Assembly (NCBI GenBank): GCA_963790585.1
Contig: CAWBOY010000004.1
Span: 1,116,001-1,180,000, forward strand
Length of the DNA stretch: 64,000 nucleotides
Reading direction: 5' to 3'
Origin: CAWBOY01 sp963790585
GTDB lineage: Bacteria > Planctomycetota > Planctomycetia > Gemmatales > Gemmataceae
The translations under genes were made by a program, and so were the position numbers. The notes beneath the pieces were generated by a model that was not told where the DNA came from, ran no database searches, and worked only from the letters and a program-made list of their open reading frames with translations. Positions 37,539 through 46,677 of the stretch are shown here, piece after piece (position 1 is the first letter of the stretch; every line of letters begins with the position of its first letter).

Positions 37539-38926
37539 TTTTTTTTTTCAGGATCAATATCGATGGTGAGTGTTACCCTCGTCGATTCATTGGGAATGCG
37601 GGCAATGACCTCGACGACGTCGTCCCGGTGAACCACATGCGACATCTGCCTGGTCGTTTCCGTCTCGAGCGCGCTCCTTACTTCCTCTTCCGACGCAGGC
37701 ACCACGGGATCCCGACCGCGGTTCACGGAAAAGTCGTTGAGCCGTCCGGTACTTTTGCTCATGGCGACCATGCCGTTCTTAGCGACCGTAATGATTCCGT
37801 TTCGGTCCGTGCGGGCGAAGGTAAGCTCGCTGGAATGCTCTTTGAGGAGCTGTAGCGCGCCCCGGTCCGGGTGGCCGGGGTCGTTGCTTCCTCCACTGTG
37901 GGCGAACAACTTGGTATCGGACCATTCCTCCAGTAGGCCAGCGTCCAACCCGTTATAGCTAGTGTGATGGGTCAGCTTGATGAAATCGTAAGGCCCGTTG
38001 TCTTTCACCGTTTGCCGCAGCGCGGTCATCATTTCGTCCAGTCCTGTAACTTCTGGCTTGGCGAATTGCATATCACCGGCCAGCAAAGCGGACCAACCGT
38101 CGGCTGAGACCTTTAGAACGATGCTTTGGTCGTTCAAAGCAGCGCCCGGTCCACGCCGGTCCGCCAGGCCTGGGTCGGCAGATGCGGCACCTTGGAGAAT
38201 TCGTTTATAGGCATCGAACAAGCCCGTCGAGTCGGCCGAATCGGCTAGCGAGCGATTGGCCAGGGATTGGTCAGCAGCTACCAGACTCGCCGCTGCGTCA
38301 GCTCGTCCCGTTAGCACATGGGCACATTTGACAAGGTGATCCGGCGTCGGTCCCAGAACCTTGAGGCCGAAAATACCGTAGGCTGCTTCGATCTGCCTCA
38401 CTTTGGCGGCCCAATTTCGCCCTCGCCCGTAGCGAACGATTTTCGCCGTACCCACCTGTTCTTCGAGCTTGGAGAGCATCCCAATGTAGCGTGGCCGGTG
38501 TTTCAGAGCGTCCGCGAGGAATCGCTGGAACTCGTCAGGCTTAAGGCTGGAATAGTCCTCCTCCAGGGAAGAGGCTACCAGCGCGCGTTGTGCGTCTGTG
38601 AAATCGGGGGTGTCGGTTACGTCCGACCCGTCTGGAAGCCGGCCCCACCCTAGGTTCTCGTCGGCTACCAGGGCGTGCTTGGCGGTCAGATCTCCGTTGC
38701 CCACCAACACGGGAAGGCATCCGGTATGGTCTGCGTGGCAATGGGTAACCACTAATAGGTCGATCGCGAACGGAGGCCCTGACTCAAGCAGTTGCGTCAA
38801 TTGTTCGGTTATGCTCTCGGCGTCTTGCGGATGTCCCCCATCGATCAGGATGGACTTGTCCTGATGCGTGACAAGAATTGAATCGCCGTAGATAGCCGTT
38901 CCCATGTCAAGTAGGTGAATTTTCAT
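37535..38926 (-). CDS. MBL-fold metallo-hydrolase, first gene of the peptidase operon
   Basis: About 463 aa. The metal-binding motif is THCHADHTG (HxHxDH), with further ligands probable at the Asp of LLAGDMQF and in KLTHHTSYNG, the arrangement of ComEC/Rec2-like and phosphodiesterase MBL enzymes. A ~120-residue helical insertion separates the two. The N-terminus MKIHLLDMGTAIYGDSILV lacks a signal, so it is cytoplasmic. ATG 38926 with GGAGG four bases upstream is preferred over ATG 38944. The gene ends in an A10 run, GAA AAA AAA AAG TGA, overlapping the peptidase start. It could hydrolyse a nucleotide or nucleic acid signal that controls the peptidase. Confidence 0.8.
   Translation of the reverse strand: MKIHLLDMGTAIYGDSILVTHQDKSILIDGGHPQDAESITEQLTQLLESGPPFAIDLLVVTHCHADHTGCLPVLVGNGDLTAKHALVADENLGWGRLPDGSDVTDTPDFTDAQRALVASSLEEDYSSLKPDEFQRFLADALKHRPRYIGMLSKLEEQVGTAKIVRYGRGRNWAAKVRQIEAAYGIFGLKVLGPTPDHLVKCAHVLTGRADAAASLVAADQSLANRSLADSADSTGLFDAYKRILQGAASADPGLADRRGPGAALNDQSIVLKVSADGWSALLAGDMQFAKPEVTGLDEMMTALRQTVKDNGPYDFIKLTHHTSYNGLDAGLLEEWSDTKLFAHSGGSNDPGHPDRGALQLLKEHSSELTFARTDRNGIITVAKNGMVAMSKSTGRLNDFSVNRGRDPVVPASEEEVRSALETETTRQMSHVVHRDDVVEVIARIPNESTRVTLTIDIDPEKKK
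37539..37548 (-). other. A10 slippery tract at the MBL/peptidase junction
   Basis: Ten consecutive A on the coding strand, two bases before the MBL stop. With eleven A the MBL frame would run straight into the peptidase (EKKKVTRRDPN), making a fusion. Compare the tract at 17374-17383. Confidence 0.7.
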
Positions 38927-39831
38927 CCAGCCTCCGGAATGCATTGTGAATGGGAAAAATAGAGAAGATGGATAATCTTTATAGTGGCCCTGTCGAGCAA
39001 GTCAAGATGTCAAAGTCCCTTTTGGCAGGTTCACCTAATCTTCGCAATTCCCCAATCTGGGTGCGCTCCATCGCGAACCGGATTTTCTGGGGAGTGTATG
39101 TCGGGCGGGTTCGGTTCGAGCATGCGGCGAAACGAAATGTGTCGATTGGAACCCATTGAACCTCCGGCGTTGCGCGCGTCGGTTACGTCTACCGACACCT
39201 CACACTCACTGGTTCTAAGAGGAGTTCGGGGAGAACAAGGGATCCTTGTGAGATAAGGCGTCACGAACGGAAGAGCGCCCAATCTTGGTGTGGGCACGAA
39301 AGAGCAGATGTGTTTTCATCTCCTTGCTCTAGTACCGAATCGTTAATGTCCTCTCCCTCAACTGTTGACAATCCCCTGGCCCATTGTGGACCTGACGCTT
39401 CTCCTACCGATGCCTTCGCCACCGTTGCTTAAATGCCTTCGAGACCGTTTTTGTAGGCCATGGGCAACATGTTGAAAAAACGAGCGTTTCTACTCGTTGT
39501 CCACACTAGGTATCGATCGGCCTTCAGTTGATTGAGCCGTGCTCGACCGCCCTATCGTATACCTGACAGGTAGTAATATAAGCCCCGTGTCCACCTAATT
39601 ATGAGAAAAAAGTGCCCCAAAGGGTGACAAAACGTGCCAAAACGTGACAAAACGCCTTTTGGACCCAGACGGCATGACGGCCACGACAGCCACGCGGACG
39701 ATCATTTTCCCACAAAATACGCCATTTATGCTGATCCAGACCCCGTCGTCAGCCTGCCGCTGTCGTACCCCTAATTATGAGAAAAGTGCCACCGAAAGTG
39801 CCATTTTGACCCCGTTTGTCACGAAACCGGC
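38927..39831. other. Noncoding stretch with short repeats
   Basis: About 900 bases without a credible gene. It holds two copies of CCTAATTATGAGAAAA plus GTGCC (39594-39616 and 39770-39790) and three head-to-tail 10-mers GTGMCAAAAC (39624-39653). The left part should contain the promoter of the MBL operon. Confidence 0.5.
39594..39790 (+). repeat. Pair of ~21-bp direct repeats plus triple 10-mer
   Basis: Direct repeats at 39594-39616 (six A) and 39770-39790 (four A), differing only in the A-run; between them GTGACAAAAC, GTGCCAAAAC, GTGACAAAAC in tandem at 39624-39653. They flank the fossil end of a recombinase cassette, so element ends or binding sites are possible. Confidence 0.6.
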
Positions 39832-39918
39832 CTAAAACCGTCGAAAACCGGCCCAAATCTGGCGTTGTTTGGCCCATTTTGTCACTGCCGCGATCGGCTG
39901 TAGATCGCGTAGAATCAT
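39832..39918 (-). pseudogene. Fossil 3' end of a second recombinase-cassette HTH gene
   Basis: Codes for MILRDLQPIAAVTKWAKQRQ and a few more residues to a stop, clearly similar to VILRDLQPIAAVTDWGKQRR at the end of the intact gene at 41293-41706. At DNA level CACTGCCGCGATCGGCTG is shared. Only the last 28 codons remain, so an older copy of the cassette once ended here. Confidence 0.75.
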
Positions 39919-39950
39919 TATGTCTGAAGTGGAGACGGTCTCTCAGCGAT

Positions 39951-40889
39951 TCATTCCGAGGGAGCCTGGTGTCCCGGTCGCTTCACCTTGCGATTGCGTG
40001 CCAGTAGTTTGAAAAGCGAATCGCCGCCGGGCAGCCCTCTTCCGCCGTGATAAAGCGCGGTCTGGATATTGCACCAGTTTTCCCCGGGAGCATCGAGAAC
40101 CGGTCCCGACGCTTGGCCGGGCCAACGGGAGGTTCTTTGGTGGTGAGCATCGGCCCATTGGAGAATCAAACGCAGGCTCAAGGGCGGAGCTTTGGCCTTG
40201 TTGCGGACGCCACGTTTGGCAGCCAGCAACTGAGCTAGCGAGGAAGAGTCTTTCAAGCCGCGCAGCCCCTCACGCAAAGCGGTATCGATGCGCTGCCAGG
40301 TTTCCGAGGGAGCCTCCAGAATGGTCCCCGAGTGGACGGTCGGCCATTCGGTCGTACGTTTGTGGTGAGCATCGGCCCAATTCAGGATTTGCTTGAGCGT
40401 CAGCCGGGGAGTGCTGGCCTTGTTGCGGACTCGGAAATGCCGAGCCAGGAAGCGGGCCAGGCTATCTCCTCCGGGGAAACTGCGGATGCCCTCACGCAGC
40501 GCCCGTTCTACGCCATGCCAATTCTCCTGCGCAGAGCCGGGAATATCCCCGGAGCCGTAATGCGGCCATTTTCCGGTCCTACTAAAATGCTGACGCGCCC
40601 AGCGTTTGACTTCCGCCACGCTCAAATCCGGTAGATCGCTGCGATTGCGTACTTCACGCTCGCGGGCCAGCAATTGAGGCAGACTGTCTCCACCGGGCAA
40701 GCTGCGTCCACCAATGCGCAGCAACGCGTCGATGTTGATCCATTTCTCGTTCTTGTTGGCCCAAACGATGGTATCTTTACAGCAAGGCCAGCGGCCTGTT
40801 TGCTCATGCTCGAGGTCGGCCCAGGCAAGAATCTGGCTAATGCTTAACGGATTGTACCGGGCACGTAAGCGTTGCGGCCGACGAGACAT
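39951..40889 (-). CDS. Protein of four tandem ~72-aa repeats, unrecognised
   Basis: 312 aa made of four similar units. Each begins LSLRLILQWADAHHQRTSRW-like (variants LTLKQILNWADAHHKRTTEW, LSVAEVKRWARQHFSRTGKW), continues through a W-x-x-I/V-x-x-ALR segment, and closes with GLPGGDSLxxLLAxxRxVRN. The helix-Trp-Pro pattern recalls the small helicase-associated repeats that bind DNA, and planctomycetes have many such proteins, but I know no function. There is no catalytic domain and no signal peptide. The protein is basic, which favours nucleic-acid binding. It stands alone between the recombinase cassette and its fossil, probably as cargo. Confidence 0.7.
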   Translation of the reverse strand: MSRRPQRLRARYNPLSISQILAWADLEHEQTGRWPCCKDTIVWANKNEKWINIDALLRIGGRSLPGGDSLPQLLAREREVRNRSDLPDLSVAEVKRWARQHFSRTGKWPHYGSGDIPGSAQENWHGVERALREGIRSFPGGDSLARFLARHFRVRNKASTPRLTLKQILNWADAHHKRTTEWPTVHSGTILEAPSETWQRIDTALREGLRGLKDSSSLAQLLAAKRGVRNKAKAPPLSLRLILQWADAHHQRTSRWPGQASGPVLDAPGENWCNIQTALYHGGRGLPGGDSLFKLLARNRKVKRPGHQAPSE

Positions 40890-41292
40890 GGGATTACTCC
40901 TACTGATTCGCAGGTAAGTAAAGCCATTGTATTATGAGCGGATCGGTGTTTCTTCGCCGAACCCGACGCAATCTGCTATTTGCGGTCTTGGCCTTCCAGA
41001 TGGATTTCACCAGCCGCAACGCGCTGATTCAGGCCATGAACGCCTGGGAGCTCGAAAGGAGTAGGGTTGAGCATGGCCGGGAATAGTGCTTCCCGCCAGA
41101 CTTCTTGAAGTCAGAAATCCCCGAAAGAGATTGTCCACACTTGATGTTGGCGCATAAGTCGAGAGTTTATTTAATCTTTCGGCTGCGTCAACCGGCGGTA
41201 TGAAGACGTGCAGGGATGCTGCCATGCTAGCGTGTTTTAGGTTGACGGCGCCTATGGGAGGGCATGATCTAAGTACGCTGGGTCGCCACGGA
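40890..41292. other. Intergenic stretch right of the repeat protein
   Basis: About 400 bases with no credible gene. It should include the promoter of the minus-strand repeat protein gene next to 40890 and the end of the recombinase cassette near 41292. Confidence 0.4.
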
Positions 41293-41706
41293 TCATCGCT
41301 CTGGGCGGATCGTCACTAAGTTGGCCCACATTCGCCGCTGCTTACCCCAATCCGTCACTGCCGCGATCGGCTGCAGATCGCGAAGAATGACGCCCGCCCG
41401 CCCCCTTTCCGTCCGTGGCAAGAACAAGATCGCCTCCTGAATGTTGGGCGCCAGGTTCACCAGATTCAGGATCTGCGTGATCCGTGCTCGGCTCACCTGA
41501 CCCAGCCGGGCGAGCTCGGCGAAGGTGGTGACCGTGCCCGAGCGGACGAGGTCGTCCAGCCGGATGGCCAGCGCCATGAGCTTGGCGACGTGGGGTATAC
41601 GACCCTTCGGCACGTCGATGCGCTCTGGAGTGGATCCTGTTTCGACGCCAGCGCCGCAATCGCCGAAGCGGATTTGCCGTTCGATAGTGCGAGAGGTGGG
41701 GATCAT
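41293..41706 (-). CDS. Recombinase-linked HTH protein
   Basis: 137 aa. Central ParB-like helix-turn-helix: TTFAELARLGQVSRARITQI followed by LNLVNLAP. The C-terminus LRDLQPIAAVTDWGKQRRMW is also found as a fossil at 39832-39918. It starts inside the stop of the serine recombinase gene (ATGA) and so belongs to the cassette. It probably acts as a directionality or accessory factor of recombination. Such HTH proteins regularly follow large serine recombinases in this kind of cassette. Confidence 0.75.
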   Translation of the reverse strand: MIPTSRTIERQIRFGDCGAGVETGSTPERIDVPKGRIPHVAKLMALAIRLDDLVRSGTVTTFAELARLGQVSRARITQILNLVNLAPNIQEAILFLPRTERGRAGVILRDLQPIAAVTDWGKQRRMWANLVTIRPER

Positions 41707-43023
41707 GGTGTCTCCTCGGTAAGGGCGAGTTCGTTGGCGAGCGATGCCGAAGCAGCGGGTAGGAATTGAATCGACAGCTTGCCGGTGCCTCCGTGATAGT
41801 GGACGGCTTGTAGAAGTTGACCGATCATGCGGGTCTGCTCATGCGGTGCCAGCGTATGCCAATCGGGATCTAAACCCGCCGACGCCTCTCGAGTCCCATC
41901 TTCATCCAACTCAGCATCTCGACCAATGCCGTGAATCTGTTCAACAACATACGCCTCGATCTCACCCGCGGGGATCGACTTCGACGGACACTGGTCCCAA
42001 CCCCGCTTCTGGGCGTTGGTACAGACGTAGTAACGGTAGCGGACGCTGCCTTTGTGGGTGTGGCTCGGAGTCATCGCACAATCGCAAGCGGAACAATGCA
42101 GCAAGCCCTTCAGCAAGAATCCCGTCGTGTTCCTGCCGGGGCCACCCGCGCTTCTGCCGTTCCGTTGGAGAAGGACTTGTACCTTCCGCCAGGTATCGTC
42201 GTCCACGAGCGCGGGATGCTCGCCGTGGTGGACTTCGTTCTTGTAGCGCACCTTGCCGGCATAGACGACGTTGGTGAGCAAGCGATGCAGGTCCGATTTG
42301 CTGATCGGCCCGCCGCCGCTGTCGTGCCCGGCGCGTCTGCCAGCGTTTCTTCGTCCAGCCGCGGCGTTCCAGCTCGCGCACCACCGGCAGGAGCGCGCCA
42401 TAATCGAGGTACATCTGAAAGATGGCCCGGACGCGCACCGCCTCGTCCTCGTTGACGATGAGACCTGAACCCCGCGCGTCGATGTCGTAGCCGAGCAACG
42501 GCGGTCCACCCGACCACTTGCCCTTCCGTCGCGTGGCGGCGATCTTATCGCGGGTCCGCTCGCTGATGATCTCCCGCTCGAACTGGGCGAAACTGAGCAA
42601 GACATTCAGCACCAAGCGGCCCATCGAGCTGGCGGTGTTGAACTGCTGCGTGATGGACACGAACGCGACGTGATGCTTCTCGAATGTTTCCATCAGCCGA
42701 GCGAAGTCGAGCAGCGATCGGCTCAGGCGATCGACTTTGTAGATCACCACGCAGTCGATCTTACCCGCTTCGATGTCGGCCACGAGGCGCTGTAGGGCAG
42801 GGCGGTCGAGATTGCCACCGGTGAAGCCGCCGTCGTCGTATCGCTCGGGCAAACATTCCCAGCCTTCGTGCGTCTGACTCTTGATGAAGGCCTCGGCCGA
42901 CTCACGTTGGGCATCGAGGGAGTTGAACTCCTGCTCCAGACCGGCCTCAGTGGACTTGCGGGTGTAGATGGCACAGCGGACCGTAGGGCATGAATGAGTC
43001 GCGGTGGTTGGCTTGCGGTTCAT
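41703..43023 (-). pseudogene. Large serine recombinase, one frameshift
   Basis: About 440 aa when joined. N-terminal resolvase domain with the catalytic Ser in CAIYTRKSTEAG and conserved IYKVDRLSRSLLDFARL; then the recombinase domain, a zinc-ribbon (CSACDCAMT ... YVCTNAQKRGWDQC) and a C-terminal helical part. The frame breaks near 42345: RGWTKKRWQTR must continue as AGHDSGGGPISKSDLHRLL, which lies in another frame; loss of two bases from an alternating GC stretch would explain it. It cuts and rejoins DNA at att sites through a Ser-linked intermediate. ATGA overlaps join it to DUF2924 upstream and the HTH gene downstream. Confidence 0.85.
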
Positions 43024-43508
43024 GCTTTACCTTTCTTGGTGTTGATCCTGAAGAAGAGATAACCATTGCAGTGACTGCCGGTGACCGCCTTGGCCACGGC
43101 ACTCAGCGACTTGTAGAGCTCGCCTTCGTAAGCGAAGCCTTTCTCAAGGACCTGCACCCGGATGGTCGTGCCCTTGTAGCTGCGCGTCAGGATCGTGCCC
43201 GGTGGCGGGAGACGATCGTCTTGGTCAGTAAGGCGCTCCACGGCGACGGTCGCCACCTCGGGTGCTCGCGGCACTGGCGGAGTAAGACGCAGGTCGGCAT
43301 CGTTGGCCAGTTCGATGGCCCGCTTCTTAGCGCGCTCGGACAGCCCGCCCTCGGCCAGCGATTGCAGCCGCCAGGCAAGGCGTCGCACCAGCCAAGTGCG
43401 GTTCCACGTTCGGGCCTCATCGCCGAACACCTCGCCGTAGCGCTGCCGCAGCTCTTTGGCCGATAATCGTTGCAGATGCTTCAACTGCTGGTGGATCGTT
43501 TCGCTCAT
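43020..43508 (-). CDS. DUF2924 family protein of the recombinase cassette
   Basis: 162 aa. Conserved features: LKHLQRLSAKELRQRYGEVF near the start, WLVRRLAWRLQSLAEGGLSE in the middle, and the C-terminal RSYKGTTIRVQVLEKGFAYE with SLSAVAKAVTGSHCNGYLFF. The family is almost always found beside serine recombinases in proteobacteria and planctomycetes; its function is unknown, perhaps DNA binding through the C-terminal module. Overlaps both neighbours by ATGA. Confidence 0.85.
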   Translation of the reverse strand: MSETIHQQLKHLQRLSAKELRQRYGEVFGDEARTWNRTWLVRRLAWRLQSLAEGGLSERAKKRAIELANDADLRLTPPVPRAPEVATVAVERLTDQDDRLPPPGTILTRSYKGTTIRVQVLEKGFAYEGELYKSLSAVAKAVTGSHCNGYLFFRINTKKGKA

Positions 43509-43837
43509 TGCGGTCTCCCGAATTTGGGCGTCTCGCGGTCGTTAACCCGAGTGACACTGAGCCTCGTTTTGCGAGGAAGCTCAAGGCAATTCGGCTCTTT
43601 ATTAGGCAGAGAGTTTTCTTCGGTGGGATCGGCATCTGAGGTAGGAATGAGGGCATGTCGGTCACGCAGGCGACGCAAGCCGATGGCCAGCAAGCGAGCA
43701 ATTTCACGCGTGCGTTCTTGTTCCGAGATGAGAGGCTGAGAGTTGTGAGGTCGCATGCGAGCTATCTCCGATGAGACGCCCACAGCGACCTCCGCTACAC
43801 GGCAAGCCGGCTGTCTGGCAGGTTGCTGGTGGGCCAT
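43505..43837 (-). CDS. Small protein heading the recombinase operon
   Basis: 110 aa; only SEQERTREIARLLAIGLRRL, a helical basic segment, looks conserved, and the rest is polar and Pro-rich. Similar short proteins precede DUF2924 in such cassettes. Its stop overlaps the DUF2924 start (ATGA). Start taken at ATG 43837; a shorter protein beginning at an internal ATG is possible. Confidence 0.55.
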   Translation of the reverse strand: MAHQQPARQPACRVAEVAVGVSSEIARMRPHNSQPLISEQERTREIARLLAIGLRRLRDRHALIPTSDADPTEENSLPNKEPNCLELPRKTRLSVTRVNDRETPKFGRPQ

Positions 43838-44441
43838 CGTCGACGCGATGCTCCCCTATATCTAATAAACACGGTTTGCGCGGGAAATGACGAACGGGTT
43901 TCGTTCGAATATGGCGGATCCTGAGTTATTACGGCAAACCAGGTAAAAAGGCGAAATGCAAGTCGAACCGCTGATCGCTCAATCAGGTCGAGTAATACCC
44001 CTGTGTTTTCATTTGGGGCGACAAGTCGCCGTTTGAACTTTTTTTGACTGGTATCAGGGTACTTGCATTGCAGTCATGCATCAGATGCGTAGTTCGAATT
44101 GCCTCGCGGTGCTCATCTGTAAACGGCGGGCACTGACAAAAGAGAATACGTATTCGATTCGAGGGTGCGATTCTTGGATGCTTCAGTCGATGTGACCTCA
44201 GCACCCAGCGTTACCACGGAAACTTACTTCGGTGTTGGGGACCGAAGCGAGAATTCACTGGCCGCCGGACAGAAGGAACAGCTCATCCTATTGTACCGAG
44301 AGTCCAAGACCGACCGGTATCTGCTGTCGCCGCACTCCCCCGAGGAGCCCGGCGCCTACGACGACGCGCCTACCATGCTGGCGCTGAACACACAGGGGTG
44401 CCGCCGCGGTCAGCATCCTGGTGGCGTAGGGCCGGGATTCA
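43838..44441. other. Gene-poor stretch between recombinase cassette and 248-aa gene
   Basis: About 600 bases. Open frames are short and without coding character. The left end must hold the promoter of the recombinase operon. Confidence 0.4.
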
Positions 44442-45188
44442 TTAGGGTTTCTTCCGCTTCCGGCTCGGTCGATATGCTTTGACGAACACCTTGTGGGGAT
44501 GGACAGCCACGATGTCAGCCGGCTCGACGGCCTTCGACAGATAGCCTTCTCGCCCCTCGATGTGGAACTCGGCATTCACCGTCTTGGCGAAGTAGCAGAC
44601 AAGCGTGCGGGCAAAGGCGAATTCTTGAAACACGGTCAGGTCCCTGCTCGCAATCCGGGCTTCCACCACGACGGGCTCACCCAACTGCTCAAGGAGCGGC
44701 CCGATCTCCGGGTCTTTCATGAACGCGAAGTAGACAGCCTCGCCACCGAAGTATTTGAAGAACAACTCGGTGCCGGGGTCGAGGACCAGTTGCCGGTCGA
44801 TGCAGAACCACAGCATCTTCTCACGCTTGCCGGTGTGGTTCTTCTGCCAGTCCGACAGCCCCGCGTCGATCCGGCTGAACAGCGCCGGCGTCACCGACTT
44901 GTGGCTGCTAAGCACCTGGCGGACCTCGGAATGGTGCTCAGTGAAGTCCAGGGGTCGCAGCCCGGTGACCGAGAACGGGCGTTCGGACAACTGCTTGGTG
45001 CAGTGGTACGCCGCGAGCGGAGTTGCGGCGACGTACTCCTCAATCTCGGCCAGGATGGGGCGGAGGACGGGATGCCGGACCAGTTCGTCCATAAACTCAT
45101 TATGGCAAAGCAGTTGCACCACCGGCTCCTGCTGGAGTCGTGCTTTGATGGGGTCGGGCCAGGTCGTCGGGTCGTCGAGGATCAGCAC
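44442..45188 (-). CDS. Unrecognised 248-aa protein
   Basis: No family recognised. It opens MLILDDPTTWPDPIKARLQQ and has HKSVTPALFSRIDAGLSDWQ in the middle; the C-terminus VAVHPHKVFVKAYRPSRKRK is basic. Mixed helix/strand content, no signal peptide, no metal motif. GTG 45188 has GGAGGGG upstream. It is divergent from the frameshifted gene at 45247, 58 bases away, so the two may share a regulatory region. It opens a cluster of small genes with toxin- or defence-like features, so a related role is possible. Confidence 0.6.
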   Translation of the reverse strand: MLILDDPTTWPDPIKARLQQEPVVQLLCHNEFMDELVRHPVLRPILAEIEEYVAATPLAAYHCTKQLSERPFSVTGLRPLDFTEHHSEVRQVLSSHKSVTPALFSRIDAGLSDWQKNHTGKREKMLWFCIDRQLVLDPGTELFFKYFGGEAVYFAFMKDPEIGPLLEQLGEPVVVEARIASRDLTVFQEFAFARTLVCYFAKTVNAEFHIEGREGYLSKAVEPADIVAVHPHKVFVKAYRPSRKRKKP

Positions 45189-45246
45189 CAGCGTCCCCTC
45201 CTGCGCGGACAGGCATTCAGCTTCTCCCCAAATTATACCTGGCGCA

Positions 45247-45742
45247 ATGGTTGGGGAGCTGAGCGAATGGGCGGTGCGGAAGGCGGCTAAACCGCGGCCT
45301 GCTCCGCTGTACCGGCTGAACCACTACGCGAAGGCCACCAAGGCCGCCGCCGACTCCGACGCCTGGGCGAACAGCAACCGTAACTGCCAGGTCTGCGGGA
45401 ACATCGGGAACCACAAGAAGCACGGCCACAACCAGAACCACTCCGCGGTGAACCTCCGGATCGTCCCTGAGATCGTCTTCGACACTTGCCGCAGAGGGCT
45501 CCTGGAGTTCTACTACAACGGCGCGACCAAGCAGCGGGAGTTGCTGGTGAGCAACCCCGTGCCAGCCCGTACAGGGTCGATGTCGTGGACGGTGCCGGCA
45601 CCATCATCGGGAGGCCGCGACCATCGTCCGGACCGGTTTCGACCACTGGCTTCCGCTGATCCACCAGCTCGGCGTCCTGGCCGGTGCCGGGCACGTGGAC
45701 ACGGCGTTGCGCAACGTCCTGCTCCCAGGTCAGGCATCGTAG
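45247..45742 (+). pseudogene. Unrecognised protein, two frameshifts
   Basis: Reads MVGELSEWAVRKAAKPRPAP from ATG 45247 and continues to about LLVSNPVPA. Two breaks follow: one extra G in PAR(Y)RVDVVDGAGTIIG near 45570 and one in GGG(G)AGGCC near 45610 restore EAATIVRTGFDHWLPLIHQL and the terminus ALRNVLLPGQAS. Corrected length is about 165 aa. It contains one CQVCGNIGNHKKHGH Cys/His cluster that might bind zinc. No family recognised. Both breaks are at G runs, so sequencing error is plausible. Confidence 0.5.
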
Positions 45743-46064
45743 CCGACCCCGCCTCGGCTTCCACGGTGGCATCCGAGTTGCGCAGGTGTAATGACGCAAC
45801 TAATGCCGACGCATTGCCTTGTGATGACCTACGGGAGCGGTCTTTCGGCGCACGCAAAAAATCCGCTGCTTGCCCGTCCTACCCCGTACGGGCGCCGCGT
45901 GCCGGAAGGAAACGCTCTACACGGTTTTCATGCTGCGAACGCTGTATAATCACGATAGAATAGAGTTCGAGCGCCCACACGCGCCGTTGCGTGCAGCGGG
46001 AAGGAGATCGGGGCAAGCTGGGAGGAAGCAGGAAAGACGTGTTTGGCGGGCAGGGAGATCGGGC

Positions 46065-46664
46065 ATGCCTTCTCGGTCCCTCACGAAGTGGAACACGACG
46101 CGGAAGAAGGGCCTCGATTCTGCCCTGGTTGGGCACGGCAAGATCGGGAAGACGGGTGAGGGGGTGGTGCTCGTCCGGCAACAGGTGACGCAAGGGACCG
46201 CGATGCTCTTGTCCTCGCAGTTCCAGGGCTTCTGCCGGGACCTTCACTCGGAGTGTGTCGATGCCTTCGTGGCTGGTGTCAATCCGGGCGGTGGTGCAGG
46301 AAACGCCTCTACTCTTCGGACTGCCCTGCGAGCCGATTTTCTGTTAGGGAGAAAGCTCGAAACGGGGAATCCGAACCCAGGCAACCTTGGCAACGATTTC
46401 AACCGGTTTGGCCTGAAGCTCTTTAAGGAGATGATCACCGCCGATGCGGCGAATCAAGGCAGGAAGGACCTGCTCGAAGTACTCAATGTCTGGCGGAATG
46501 CAATCGGGCACCAGGACTTCAACAAGCCGGAACTCAACGGACGGACGACGATCACGATTCAGGAAGTGAAAGACTGGCGTGAAGCATGTGAAGGGCTGGC
46601 GACCGCGATGGACTCGGTGATGCACGCCCACCTGCTGGCAATGCTCGGCGTGGCGCCTTGGTGA
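46065..46664 (+). CDS. HEPN-like protein (possible ribonuclease)
   Basis: About 199 aa, mostly helical. The motif VWRNAIGHQDFN fits the RxxxxH signature of HEPN ribonucleases (Arg, Asn, then His), placed late in the protein as in MAE_28990- or RiboL-PSP-type HEPN domains. The N-terminus is basic (KWNTTRKKG). GGGAGATC precedes ATG 46065; the earlier open frame lacks coding character. HEPN proteins act as RNases in toxin-antitoxin and abortive infection systems. The next gene begins 13 bases after its stop and could be its partner or antitoxin. Confidence 0.65.
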   Translation: MPSRSLTKWNTTRKKGLDSALVGHGKIGKTGEGVVLVRQQVTQGTAMLLSSQFQGFCRDLHSECVDAFVAGVNPGGGAGNASTLRTALRADFLLGRKLETGNPNPGNLGNDFNRFGLKLFKEMITADAANQGRKDLLEVLNVWRNAIGHQDFNKPELNGRTTITIQEVKDWREACEGLATAMDSVMHAHLLAMLGVAPW

Positions 46665-46677
46665 GGAGGGACGAACG

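Noticed and set aside
39240..44100. tRNA-like integration site near the recombinase
   Set aside because: No cloverleaf or TTCGAATC-type arm with matching acceptor was found in the intergenic regions.
45287..45799. Minus-strand 170-aa frame rich in Arg, Ser and Gly
   Set aside because: Low-complexity shadow of the frameshifted plus-strand gene, which shows normal protein composition after two one-base corrections.
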